Positions 24,067-36,400 of a stretch of DNA of 64,000 bases are shown one piece after another. Source of the stretch: Cyanophora paradoxa. Its lineage: Eukaryota; Glaucocystophyceae; Cyanophorales; Cyanophoraceae. The position numbers were made by a program, and so were the translations under genes. Numbering within the stretch: position 1 is the stretch's first letter; each line of letters begins with the position of its first letter. The notes under the pieces were generated by a model that saw only the letters and a list, made by a program, of their open reading frames with translations, was not told where the DNA came from and did no database searches. The stretch lies in the NCBI GenBank assembly GCA_004431415.1, contig QPMI01000658.1:124001-188000 (forward strand), written 5' to 3'.

Positions 24067-25119
24067 ATCTCGATCTAGGCGAATTATTGAGATTCAATGA
24101 TTGGTGAGTACTAAATTACAGCTACCGCTGTGTTTCGTTTTCGGGTTTCGGTGTCATATTTAAATTCGAAAGCCTGAGCAGAGTCTGCATCTGTTCGGCT
24201 CAACCGTTGAACCCGATTAAACTAGGGGGAGCGATTGGCGAGAGATCTAGACCGAAGCGCTTGACACGAGCTAGTACGCATCGTAATGCAAATCTAATAT
24301 AATGCTCAGTCTCTCGCGGACGCGGTACAAAATTTTCCTAGATGTAAGGCCATACAAAGGCGACGAGGAAAAGGCCAGTTTCGCGGCGAGCTAGCCGAGC
24401 TAGCATGCGCGCAGCGCGCCCGGTCGGCGTCTTATTGCCCCAGCGTTCGAATCCCGGGAAGGGCAGTTGGAGGGAGCGGGGGGGCCTGGGCGGGCCTTGA
24501 GCTGCCTTGGGCTGAAGAGGGGGCCGGGGCGCAGCGACCTCCGAGCTCGAGGCCAACTTTCGCGCGGCGAGGTTCTGGCGGGAGACCAAAAATGTTTTTC
24601 ATCTCGGCTGATCTAAAACGCACTTCCTACCTGCCCGGTCTCGCGCCAGTCACTCGCTGTGCTCCGCTTTAATTTAATTTCGGCTGGACTTGAATGGCAT
24701 TTTTCGATCAACGACCGATCATATGCATGACCCATCATCCCGAGTCGCGACCCATCGCGACCGTCGGACACGCGATCGCGAGTCGTAAGTTACTCCGAAC
24801 TTACTCGTAACTTAAGAGTCCGACGGTCGTACTGCCGTAAGTTACTCGTGAGTCGTAAGTTTCGTAACACGTGCAGTGGTCGTGCAGTGGACGTGCACTG
24901 AGTGCCACACTGCCACTGATTCAGTGACTACCTGTAACAGTAAGTTGGGGGCTGTAAGTTGCCTGTAAGGCTGTAACTAGTAATATAATTACAATTACAA
25001 TAGACTGCAACTGCAAGCGGCCGGTTCGGAAAACTTCGAGGTTTCAGAGGCCTAAAAGCACGTCTGAATCTGTAAGATGTGCAAATCTACTCGATTTCAA
25101 AAGTTTAGATCGGCGCGGA
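24067..25119. other. Intergenic, palindrome-rich, no gene seen
   Basis: From about 24720 the sequence is full of short inverted and direct repeats around GTAAGTTACTCG, GCGACTCGCGA and CAGTGAC units. There is no long open frame with coding character. Confidence 0.5.
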
Positions 25120-25710
25120 GGGGCCGGCGGCCGGGCGGGCAGGGGGGCGGGGCGGGCGCACGGCCCGGCGTTCGAGCGCTACGAGTTATGGGCCTTAGGC
25201 GGAGTTTCCTGGCGAACTGGGGCCAAACTCCAGGGGCCTGAAGCGGCTGGCAGATCTTGCCCTTATGTAAATTAGCTACCGGGTAGGTTCTAGTAGCCTC
25301 CTGGTACAGTCCTAGTAACCGCCGGCTAGTAAGTTAGCAGTAACTGCCAACAGCAGCTTTTATATAGCATGTGAAATATACCGGCACGTGCCCAATCGGA
25401 AAACACTGGCATTTTCAAGTCGAATTAGTACGGGGACCTCGACGGTCCCAGCGCAGTACTAATTTGAGTCAAAAGGTGTTCCCAGTCTAAAACTCGGCCG
25501 AGTTTTAGTCAATCGACTTGACTCGGAAAAAGTTTGTATGGCGGAAACTGCGCCTAAGGCCCATAACTCGTAGCGCGAGCGGCCCTTGATCACGACGCGG
25601 TTGACGCGGCGCATCTTGAGGCCGGCCTGCGGCCTGTCGATGCCCTGGCCGCCGGCGGTGGTGACTCAGTGAAGTTGTTGGCCGGCTGTCTAGTCGGCGT
25701 CGGCGTCGAC
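25120..25710 (-). pseudogene. Antisense fragment copied from REJ-gene exon 3, interrupted by a MITE
   Basis: Both flanks of the MITE at 25177-25575 match the reverse complement of about 16545-16680, that is the second half of the REJ exon 16471-16651 and the start of its intron. Right of the MITE the copy reads the reverse complement of the GQGIDRPQAGLKMRRVNRVV coding stretch almost unchanged. Near 25665 an ACTCAGTGA motif has been inserted, and similarity fades at about 25700. On the left, similarity fades within about 40 bases into the G-rich intron sequence. It is too short to be a gene. Confidence 0.8.
25177..25575. mobile_element. 399-bp MITE with about 34-bp terminal inverted repeats and 4-bp CGAG duplication
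   Basis: The left end reads CGCTACGAGTTATGGGCCTT; the right end is its reverse complement ending CTCGTAGCG, with near-perfect pairing for about 34 bases. CGAG flanks both sides (25173-25176 and 25576-25579). The unoccupied site is the REJ exon itself, where the parental GTTCGAGCGGCCC is continuous, so the insertion boundaries are proven by comparison. No coding capacity is seen. Confidence 0.85.
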
Positions 25711-26418
25711 CGGTCGAGTCGTCGACGTCGACGGTCGACGTCGACTCGGCGACGCCGTCGAGTCGCGACTCGCGAGTCTCGCGACTCGCGAATCGCGATC
25801 GGCGAAGTACGTTGCTGCTTTCGAGAGGAATTTTATTTCAAATTTTCCGACCTCCGACTCGGGCTCCGAGGAGCGGGGAAAGGTCGAACTTGAAAGGTTG
25901 AGTCAACATGTGCGATTTAATTCCAAGTTCATAGACGTGACGCGGCTGACTCAGTGACGCCAACTTGAAATCACTGAGTCACTGATCATATGCATATGAC
26001 GGGGTGGATAATAATTTAAGATTTATGTGCCATTGGCAGTGACTTATAAATTAGAGACTCATCACTGCCAGGCTGATTAAATATTGACACGGCCCATTAA
26101 TTGAACGTAAAATGTCGGACCGTCTCGATCTCGGAAGTCGATCCGACGTCCGACGGTACCGGTCGAGTCGGGTCGACGCCGGACGTACCGTTAGTGGTCC
26201 GTCATCGGCGTCACGTACCGTGACGTACGACGTCGACGACGACGTCGCGACTCGCGAGTCGCGACCGGTAATCGGTGTACTAATCACTCAGTGATCATGA
26301 GTCACTGAGTAGCACTGATCATGAGTACTAATCAGTGCTCCGTAGCCCTAGACAGTCCCCTAGTAGTACCGAGTACTACGGCGAGTAGTACCGGTACCGC
26401 CGGGCCGGTATCATACTA
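25711..26418. repeat. Palindrome-rich spacer built of GTCGAC / GACTCGCGAGTC / CACTGATCA units
   Basis: Dense short perfect palindromes and near-repeats alternate here: GTCGACGTCGAC around 25700-25750, GACTCGCGAGTCTCGCGACTC near 25765, ATCATATGCATATGA near 25985, and CACTCAGTGATCATGAGTCA near 26285. A similar vocabulary recurs at 40240-40500. I see no gene. Confidence 0.55.
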
Positions 26419-26683
26419 CCGTAAAACACAATATTAATTCGCACGATATTAGTTCGTTTTTAGACCCGGACCCCGACCATAGTAATTAGTTCGGTCTCAA
26501 ATTAGTGCTTTATTCGTTTTCAGTGTATGGGGCGGGGGGTACACGTTGTACCCCGTACCCCACCAGCATTTTCTTAGCGTCCTGTAATTAGTGCGGTCTC
26601 AAATTAGTGCGTTTTTACGGCAAAAAACGCACTAATTTGGTACCGAACTAATATTATGCGCGAACTAATATTCTGTCTTACGG
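26419..26683. mobile_element. 265-bp MITE related to the pogo-like element at 13551
   Basis: The ends begin CCGTAAAACACAATATTAAT (left) and CCGTAAGACAGAATATTAGT (right, read inward), flanked by TA at 26417-26418 and 26684-26685. These are the same outer ends and the same TA duplication as the 1692-bp element. Subterminal motifs of the type CGAACTAATAT replace its CGACATAAT repeats. An internal CAGTGTATGGGGCGGGG stretch resembles, in reverse, the CCGCCCCATACA sequence near that element's right end. Confidence 0.75.
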
Positions 26684-26685
26684 TA

Positions 26686-27420
26686 GTACTACGGTCGTAT
26701 CACTACTAGTAGTATGTGCCGCCGACAGTGCCGGCCCGGCGGGCACTGCCTTACAAGTTAGTGCCGGGCGGCACTGCCGGCCCGGCCCGGCGGCGGATCG
26801 ATCATCGCGCGGCGGCCGATTCATCGGCGATGCCGCACGCACTGCATGCACGCGTACGGCAGTGCCGCGTCATGTGCGGCATGCATACTATGATGTGTGC
26901 CTGCCCGGCCGCGCCCCGGCGGTCCACGCGGCGGAATCCGGGCGGCCCGGCGGATATCGAATCATATTATCGATGTGCATGCGCATGCGCATTGCGCATG
27001 CGCAATGCCACTGTGGCTGCGGTGTTCCCTCGGCCCGGCGGCGCCGGCGCGGCCGGCGGAATTCGAAGTTCAAAACTTGAAAGTTTCACGCACATACTCT
27101 GAGAGTCAGCCATGGCCAGTGCCACGGTGAGCCTTGACTCAAGCTTGGACTCCGGGTCCGAGTCCGGGAGCGAGCCGCGGCCCGCGGAGCGCCGCTCGAG
27201 CTCACTGAGTCAGCGGCTGTTCGCTTCAAGCTTAAGGCCTGCGCATGCGCATGCAACTTGATGCAAGCCTTTGAAGTTGCAGTGGTCAGCCGAAGATCCT
27301 CCAGCCCAAGCGCACTGCGGGCCTGCGGGCCAGCTCAGCGGCTGCAGGCCGCGGCATTGCATGCGCAGCGCTCAGCAGCTTATATTTATTCTTCGCGGGA
27401 ACATTTCAGATACTCATAAG
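26686..27420. other. Intergenic, likely promoter of the receptor gene; no gene seen
   Basis: The region contains CGGCCCGGCG-type repeats, a GCATGCGCATTGCGCATGCGC palindromic tract near 26980, and a short pyrimidine/AT patch just before 27421. No coding pattern is supported. Confidence 0.4.
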
Positions 27421-30400
27421 ATGCCGCAAAGGAACCAGCGGCTGGCAATGTCAGCCTTGTTGCTGAAGTCCGTGCTCCTGCTGGTTGCGTTTGCGGCCGC
27501 AGCAGTCGCGGCTTCGACCATCCCTCCGAGCAACGTTGACACCCGCGAGACAAAGCACGCTCACCGCTATCACGGTTTCGATGGTTCGGGCGGTGCGCGC
27601 GCGGCACGCACTGATTGCATTTCATTAATATGTTCGCGGCTAACATTAATATTCCGCCCGTAGCGCCATCGGGCTCATTTGTCGGGCGGGCGAAGGGCGC
27701 GGCGCCGCAGCGGCTCCTCGGCTGGGACGCGAAGCGGACGAGAGACCACTCGACGGGCCACATCCACTGGCACACGGCGAAGGACTTCTCCGATGTCTCG
27801 GGCCGGCGCGTGCGCTACAACGTCAACGCAGTGCAGAAGGCGCCGGGTGGGCGGCCCCTAGGCCTGCTCAGCCGCGCATTCCGTTCGGTCGCCTAACTTT
27901 ATTCCCGAGGAAATTTAAACCAGTGGTGGACCTCAACGTCGAGCCTGCGGTCCTCGCCGTCGATTGCTCGGGGTCGCCTGACCGAGTCGACATTCTGCTG
28001 GAGGCAGGACGCAGCCTGGCCTTCGCCCCTGGAGCGTGCGTTCGGCGGATGCGCAGATAGGATCAAGTTGATAATTAGATTCAGGGCCTTTAAAAATGCG
28101 CATTCACGTAATTATGTACTTTGATTTCTTATAACATGCACACGGCCGCAGGATTGTGGTTGGGAGTGAGATCTGGTGCCCTCTTGACGTTTTCAAGCGA
28201 GATCTAGAAGCCCCCTCTGTTTAATTTGCGATCGCGATCGCTCACGCGCCCTGCAGGAAGTGCCCCGCACCAGCGTCGACGTCGCCAAGCGCCACGTCCC
28301 GCAGCGTCGAGTCGCTGGTGGCAGGCCTCATGGTCCGCGTGGTCGGCGTCGCTTATGAGGATTGCGAGCTGCAGCTGGCCATGGCCATGGCCGCCGGCGG
28401 TCGGCAGCAGCGGCTCCGCGGCACCTGCGCGCGGCTCACGGCCGAGCCGGCCTGCCTGGGCGACATCTTCGAGCACCTCGAGATGGACTACTACGAGCGG
28501 GAGAAGGACAAGGCGTGGGCCCCGCACGCGGCGCGCGGCGCGAAGCACCGCCCCGCTGGAGGCTCGCAATCGGATGATATCGATGGCAGCGACGCGCACC
28601 GACGCCTGAGGTCGCCTTTCTTTCAATGCATGTCGACTGCCTTTGTTGCTGCCGCCGGCTAATCTGTTCGCAATTGCAACCTCAGCACGCAGCTCGCATC
28701 GCTCGAGTCCCTGCAATCGCGGAACGACACGATCCTTGACTCCTTCGCGCGTCTGAGTAAGATCTCAACGGCCAGAAAACATGCGAGTTCGTGCACGTGA
28801 CCTGAGACAAGCACGCAGAGCAACGCACGACAAACGTGGCTCGGCCGGACTCCCCGCAAACTCGATCGAGAAATCTACTATTCTTCAAATCTCTCAAAAA
28901 ATGTTGGGCATTCGAACTCCGGTCCGCGCGCGGCCTCCTCGAGTTGAGTTCTGAGACTCGGAATTAAACGCAGTTGTAAAGGCGGTGGTGAGCGTCACCA
29001 AGACGGTTGCATCCGTCGCCGTCAAGAGCGTGGTCTCTGCAGTTGTGAGTCATGTGCATTTTATGCGCGACAGTCGCCGCTGACGAATTTCGTTCGAAAT
29101 CCGATCCCAGCGCGCCAGCACGACAGCCGTTAAATACGTTGTGAACAAAGCCAGCGAGGGCGTCAGGACAGCGGCCGATGCGGGAAAGAAGGTTGTCAGC
29201 TCGGGGGTAACTTACGCGAACAAGGGGCTCGACAAGGCACGCGCTTCCGCAACCACCTGCTGCAGCTGCCTACGTCCGATTCGCTAATTTCGCTCTGCGA
29301 CAGTTCGATCAAGTCACGGGAGGCCACCTCAAAGTTTTGACGGGCCCGGCGAGAGTGGTGGTCAATGGAGTGGGGTCGACCATCATCAACGGTCTGGACA
29401 CGGCAGTGAAGCTGTCAGACAAGGCCGCAAACGCAATCACTACCACTCTCACGGTGGTCGAGTGCGCGACAGGTGCTGCGAAATTTTTTTATCGAAATGC
29501 TGTCTCTGGATCGCGGCCTAGCGTGACGAAACGCACATGTACAGGCACGTGTGAGCTGCCGATCAAGGACACGCTACGGAGCGTCACGTTTAACTACGAC
29601 GAGCGCCGCCAAACGCAGTTGAATAAGGTGACGAGACTGCCGCTCGAGAACGCTTGGTCTGATGGCTGATCATGAGCCGCCCGCGCCCGCCTGCAGCTGC
29701 AGCCGATTGGCTTCCAGTACAATGTGGCAAAGTCCAAGGGCTCTCTAGCCGCTTCCGCCGCGGCGGAGATCATGTTCGATCCCGAGCAGCTGTACTATCA
29801 CGCCGGCGTCGGCGTCAAGATGAAGCTGGTTCTCAAGAACTACAAGATTCTGGATTTCACTTTCCACGGCCCGCCCGACGTCGACGCATCCCTCACAGTG
29901 AATCCCTCCGCGCTTATCTTGCGCGCGCAGTCTTTGCCGAGTCGAAAGCGCGCATAAGCGGATCGCTCGAAGTCAGCATTGAGATCGCCCTCGAGGCTAT
30001 GAAGGAGATCTACTCGAAGGAGTTCACCCCGAAGGCCATCGCCGTAGGTCTGCCCGTCGACGTCGACGTCGGCGTCGTCGGTCGTCGGCGCTGTGGAAAC
30101 GCCTATCTAAACTCTAGCCGCCTCGCAGGCCCCATCATCTTCACATTCCAACCCAGTGTGAGTCGCGCGAACAAGCTTAAGCGCACACCTCTTCCCAGTC
30201 GAATCGCAACTGATTCGGAGCCGGTCTGATCGTTTTCCTTTGCAGGTTGCGGTTCGTGACACACTGCAGCTGTGACATTCAAGCCGCCGTCGAGCACATC
30301 GAAATGACTGCTTACTCTGATCGCAGATAAATATGGGATTCTCCGGAGAAATCAGCTTCAGTCTGCAAGTGAGTCGGCAATCTCTTTTACAGATTCTGGC

Positions 30401-33400
30401 CGATCATAACACTGCTCTCCTTGCAATTGCAGTATGTGGTCGATGCCAGCTTCGAGGTACCCCCCTCTAGATTTCTGCGAGACAACTGTAGTGCGAGTAG
30501 ATCTAGATCGATGTGCGACTGCTCTGTTCCCTCAGATTGGAGTCCAGGCGGGCGCCAAGTACGCTAATGGCAGGCTTGGCCCTGACGTCAGCTGGTGCGC
30601 GCTCCTCAGTTACTCTTCACTCAAGATCCTCCGGATCCCGGCCCTGATATCGATGTCTTTCTTCGCAGGCTGGACAACAAAGCGCCCGTCGTCAAAGTAG
30701 CGAAGTCAGAGCTCTCCACTGAGCTGAGTGAGCGGCTTGCACACAATCTTTAGGCCGTTTGATCCGATATTCTTGGCGATCAGGCTTGGGGATCTTCTTT
30801 GTGTTCGAGCCGTCGATAGGGATCACGGCGGGCGCATACGGCGTGCAGGTCATCGGTGCGCGACAGCGGCCGCAGCTGTGCGGGCGCGCGGGGCCGCCGG
30901 GCCGATCGATCGAAGCGCTCACGAATTCGAACACTGTTCGAGCGCAGGCCTCTCAACTGGGGTGACCTTCCGGGCAGGATTCATCTGGACTCCGGTACTC
31001 GCTTTCATTTCCCTCTGGATCTATCCAGCTGCGCATTCGAATCTCTAGATCTAATACAGCATCTCCAGGTCAGTCCGGACTGCAAAGGAGCGAAGAACTT
31101 CCGCATATCTGCGTCGTGAGCACAGGCCTTTAATTTCGCATGCGATCTGAGAGCCCCTGATGGGACGCGCGCGCGCAGAGTTACTCCTTTCCTCGGAATG
31201 ACCCTCCAGGTCCCCCCCCCCCCCCCCCCCCCTCTCCTTATGTATATAATTACGGCTTCCCTTCCAGGTCACCACCATTGTCAAGAGGCCATCCACGGTG
31301 CTAGCCGTGACAAGGACCGGCTGCCGGAGCTTCGATGCGTCCTGGACGCTGGACGGCGTTGCTGCTGTCGGCGGGGTCAACCTCAGGAGCATTGTTGTGC
31401 AGGTCAGACCCCAGCTCCGCGTTCCGAAGCCATTCGGCCATTGATGCGTGATCTCTGCATGCGCATGCGCAGGTGACCGCCGATTACGCTGCGGAAGCAG
31501 TGCCGACAGGACGGTACCCGCTGAAGACCGCCTACCAGCAGACCACCTCGCTGAAACGGCAAACGACGTTCGTCACCGACGGCGTCACCACCGGGGGCCG
31601 CCACATCTCGACGAACGTGTCCGGGCTCTTCCCGCCGACGTTCAAAGCGGCGGGCGCCGTCTCGTACACGTTCCGCGTCTGGGGCTACGCGGCCGTTGGA
31701 TCCGGTCTCGTCTCGAACAGCGTCGCCATCCGTGACGCCGCGGAGCCGTGCGTCGCGGAGGTCGCAGAACTTCCGCATATCTGCGTCGTGAGCACAGGCC
31801 TTTAATTTCGCATGCGATCTGAGAGCCCCTGATGGGACGCGCGCGCGCAGAGTTACTCCTTTCCTCGGAATGACCCTCCAGGTCCCCCCCCCCCCCCCCC
31901 TCTCCTTATGTATATAATTACGGCTTCCCTTCCAGGTCACCACCATTGTCAAGAGGCCATCCACGGTGCTAGCCGTGACAAGGACCGGCTGCCGGAGCTT
32001 CGATGCGTCCTGGACGCTGGACGGCGTTGCTGCTGTCGGCGGGGTCAACCTCAGGAGCATTGTTGTGCAGGTCAGACCCCAGCTCCGCGTTCCGAAGCCA
32101 TTCGGCCATTGATGCGTGATCTCTGCATGCGCATGCGCAGGTGACCGCCGATTACGCTGCGGAAGCAGTGCCGACAGGACGGTACCCGCTGAAGACCGCC
32201 TACCAGCAGACCACCTCGCTGAAACGGCAAACGACGTTCGTCACCGACGGCGTCACCACCTGGGGCCGCCACATCTCGACGAACGTGTCCGGGCTCTTCC
32301 CGCCGACGTTCAAAGCGGCGGGCGCCGTCTCGTACACGTTCCGCGTCTGGGGCTACGCGGCCGTTGGATCCGGTCTCGTCTCGAACAGCGTCGCCATCCG
32401 TGACGCCGCGGAGCCGTGCGTCGCGGAGGTCGCGCCCACTGCGACACCCTCGCCGAAGCCGACCGCCGTCGGCAACCCGGCGCCGACGCCGACGTCGACG
32501 CCGAAGCCCGCGGGGCCGGTCCCTACGTATACGCCCAGCTGCAGTTTGACGCCCAGCCCTACGCCGAGTTCGACGCCCAGCCCTTCGGCCACCCCGTTGC
32601 CCGCCAATCACCTCTTCGTCACAAAGAATCCAAGCGTAACCGGTACCAAGCCATCGAAGCGGGATGGGCAGGTGCGTTAAACTCTCCAGAGCAAGTTTTC
32701 GAGTTCCGCTTGCAAGCAATCCACGTCACAGGGCGTTGGAGTTACGTACAATGGAGCCGAAAGCCTCTTTGTTGTGGTACATTTATCTTCTTAGGTTCCT
32801 CCAAAACATTCGATCCTCCAGGGAACATTCGATCCTCCAGGGAGGCGCCTGCTTGAAGGATTTTCCAAGTACGGATTATTCAACTCCAGAAGAAAGAGCT
32901 GCCGCAACCTGCTCCGGACAAGCTAGTGCATACTACCACAAACTGCGATTGGACGTCGGTAATTATAAGATAAGACGTGTTGAAGCGGTCGATTGCTGGC
33001 TTCGCTTATAAATACTGATATCGATAATTACATTTCTAATAATTACATTTCCTTCCCACAGTCCCTCCTGCGTGGGAGACGGTCAGCTTCCCCGCTGGTC
33101 TGGAGATCGAAGAAACGGTGAATATTCGCAAGCGCTAGCGCTGCGTCGTAGGGCGCGTTAGCGAGAATGGCCCCTGAATCGGTTGAAGAGGAGGTCAAGC
33201 GTAGTTTACGATGGCCAGCGATACATATACGCGCAAGGCGGTACGCGCTTGGCCGTGCTTCGAATTCGCTTAAGCTTTCACTGCCGATTAGCGTCGACGT
33301 ACTAAGTTCGTTCATGCTCAATGACAGGATACCATCCCGCGGACGGATCCCTCAAAAATTCTGTTCTACGTTTTGGTGCGCGAGCATTCGCAATCGCCGC

Positions 33401-36400
33401 AGGCTTAGGTCACGAACGTTGAATGGCTTTACCCCCAGATCTTCAAACCCTTGCCGGGACCGCGGTGTGGACCAGCGCATCTGACCGCAAGAGAAACGCG
33501 CAATGCGCAGTGCGTAATCTAATGCATCTGCTTTGTTACGAAGCCACCGCGGATGATGACGACTCGCGCGTTGTTGTAGGGCTACCATGACGGCAAGATA
33601 GCTTTCACGGGCGGTCACGGCGGATCATTCAGGAACGGTGAGGCATAGCTTGAGCGCTTATATATTAAGCTTGCAATTGCATCCGCTGGACGCCAACGAC
33701 TTCCGTTCGTTCCAGACCTGGCCCTGTTTGACACTACCGGCAACACGTGGTCGACGAAGTTTGCAGAGGCGGCCGACTCCGGTGCCATCGGAGAAGGGCG
33801 CATCTGCGCGATCCTCGGCGTTTGGCGGCGGGGACGCCAGCGTGTCCCTGACCGGAATGAGGTAGGTTCTAGATGCGAAGACCGACTCGCGTTTTCGCCG
33901 AATGGACCCAATTGAGAGACGGCTCAGATACGCCAACCTTTCGGGTTCCCCGACCGCTTGGACGAACCCCTACTCCGGCTCGCCGACTGTCCCGCCGTCC
34001 CGAATGTTTCCCTGGTTTGTTGTAAGATCCGAGCGACCATGCGGCTGTCGCCAATTTAATTTGATCATGGAGCTTAAGACTGGATCTAGAGAGATTATAT
34101 TAAAACGTTTCGAGCGCAGGCACTGGGTGATGACGGTGAACTCGTACCCGATGTGGGTGCGGCCGGCCGCTTGTTTGTATCTTAACTAGCTTTCGGCCCC
34201 CGTTCTGAATTGATCTCCGTTCACCTCATGATCAGGTCGTCGTCGGAGGGTTCGAAAAACAGTCGGGGCCGAAGTTCTACACTCGAACCGACGCTTGGGT
34301 ATATCCGCATTCAAATTTGAGCGTCTTCATTAATCGGTATCGTACACACTGACAAATGCGGCAGGTTTTCAGGCCCCGTGCGTTTATCTTTTCGTAACTG
34401 CTCCGGACATCGAAATTAAAGTACGTCGCGATTTAGAGCTTTAAAGCTCACTGTCCTTCAGATTGTATGAACGTCTGTGGTTCAAGCGGGTGGCAGAAGC
34501 TGAACGTCAGCGGCGCGTTCCCGATGACAGCAGGTTCGAATTCGTCTAGGACGGCTCGCGATCGCCAGTCATTACCACCTGTACGCGAGCTCATTCGTCT
34601 CCTTCCCGCTTTGCAGAGGGCGCAGGGGGGTATTTCCCTTCCCTCAAACGCGCCTATCTGTTTGGAGGACGGACTCGGACTGCCGGGGGCAATTATTATG
34701 CCTACGAACTCGTCAACGATCTCTACCAGATTGACGTCTCAGGTGCAATGCGTGATTCTAGATCTATAGTGTAGCGACGTGCGCGAAAGCGGTCTAACCT
34801 CGCGGCAGTCTCCTCCGACTGTCCCTGCTCCCGGCGCCGGCTCACGGAACAAGACGACTCTATGCATACGGAATCCTCCGCCAAGGCCGGCCGCGCGCTG
34901 CTGCAGGACGGCGGTTTGTTGAGCGCGTTAAAGAATTTATCGTCCTTGATGCTGGGCGCAGAGCCGGACCCGAGCTTCGTGACGACGGAGAACCCCGTCG
35001 ACATGCGGCTTGCGGCGGCCGCGAACGCGACCAGCGGGCCAGAGGACCCGACCGCGCTCCTCAGCGCCGACGCGGAGCGCTACGACACCAGGTGGACCAT
35101 GGACCGGCAGGCGACGCTCGCCGCGCTCGACCCGCAGGCCCGCAAGTCCTCGAAGCCCTGTCCGGTACTTTTAGCTTTGAATTCTTTGCAAATTCGAGCG
35201 CTGTACATGTCCGAGCGATCTCTCACGCAAAACGTTCATCAGCGATGCGCGAGGCGCAAATCATGGCGTTTGCCCAGCTGCGTCCTGCGGAGTCGGCACA
35301 GGGCGCGCGCTCGTACAACGGCGAAAACGGGACCACCGCAATCGTCATCGACCGAAGTGCGCGGGGGCGGTTTAAAAAAACTTTGGAGGCTTTGAGAACC
35401 GCCGGTCGCTGACAAGGATCGGACCTCAGGTGTCGGGAGCTGCCCGCCTGACCGCAAATTCGCGGGCGCGCTGGGAAGGACCAAGCTGCCCACGCTAGCG
35501 ACCTGCCTAGCTGGAGCTGCCCCCAACCAGCCGAGCGCGACCGCCGATTTCGACGTTGCGGTCTGCTCCATTGTCGTCCCCGTGGCAAACGCAGTGCAGG
35601 TGCCTCATCCTCAAGTTTACTCCCCGTTCGCGCTGCCGGACTGCTGATTCTCGTACAAACAGGTGTCGCTTCCAATTACGAAGTCGGGGCTCTACCGGTT
35701 CCGGGCGCACGACGAGACCGCCAACTCCCCGACGTCACTCGCCATCGATCTCCGCAGCGATGGGTCGTGCGCCCCAATCGCCTGCAGCAGGCCGTCCCGG
35801 GTGCGGTTTGTCGTTCGGGGATGCGTTTTTCGACGCAATTTAGCAAGCCTTTCCCTCAGGCGACGCGACCGAGCTCTGGGCGCTGCTGTACGAGAACAGC
35901 ACGGTGAACGTCAACGTCGCGGCCGTGGCCAGCGGCGCCGCCGGCGCCAACGCGAGCTGCCCGCCGTCGGACGCCGCCGTGCTCGACGTTTCGTTCGAGG
36001 TGCCCGACGACCTTTTCCTTTTGACTTTTCAAATTATCAACAGTTGAATAATAACAACCTAATATAAAGCCATGCATATCTTGACTTCACTTGGCTTTAC
36101 AATAGGCGCCCTACGACGAGCGCGTCTTCGTCGACGCGTCGCTCGCGGAGGAGGGGCTGGGCCCCGACGAGGCCCTGCGCGACCCCGACACCCTCGACCT
36201 GTACTTCGTCGACGTCAACGCCGCGCTCCGCTACGCCTACGGCAGGACCGGCGCTGCGGACGCGGGCCACCCGCTCCAGGTGCGAGCGAACGTAGCGACG
36301 CTCGAATTCGATTTCGCGCGCTGACGATCGCGACGCCGCCTCGTCGCGAGCAGATTGGCATCTTCTTGAAGCCGGGCATGTACTATCAGAGCGTCAACGC

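Noticed and set aside
25177-25575. Hairpin as a precursor of a small RNA gene
   Set aside because: The 34-bp ends are separated by about 330 bases and flanked by a target duplication, so a MITE explains it fully.
31210-31232. Poly-C length difference between the two FN3-like copies as a functional switch
   Set aside because: It is intronic and homopolymer length is unreliable; no coding effect is visible.
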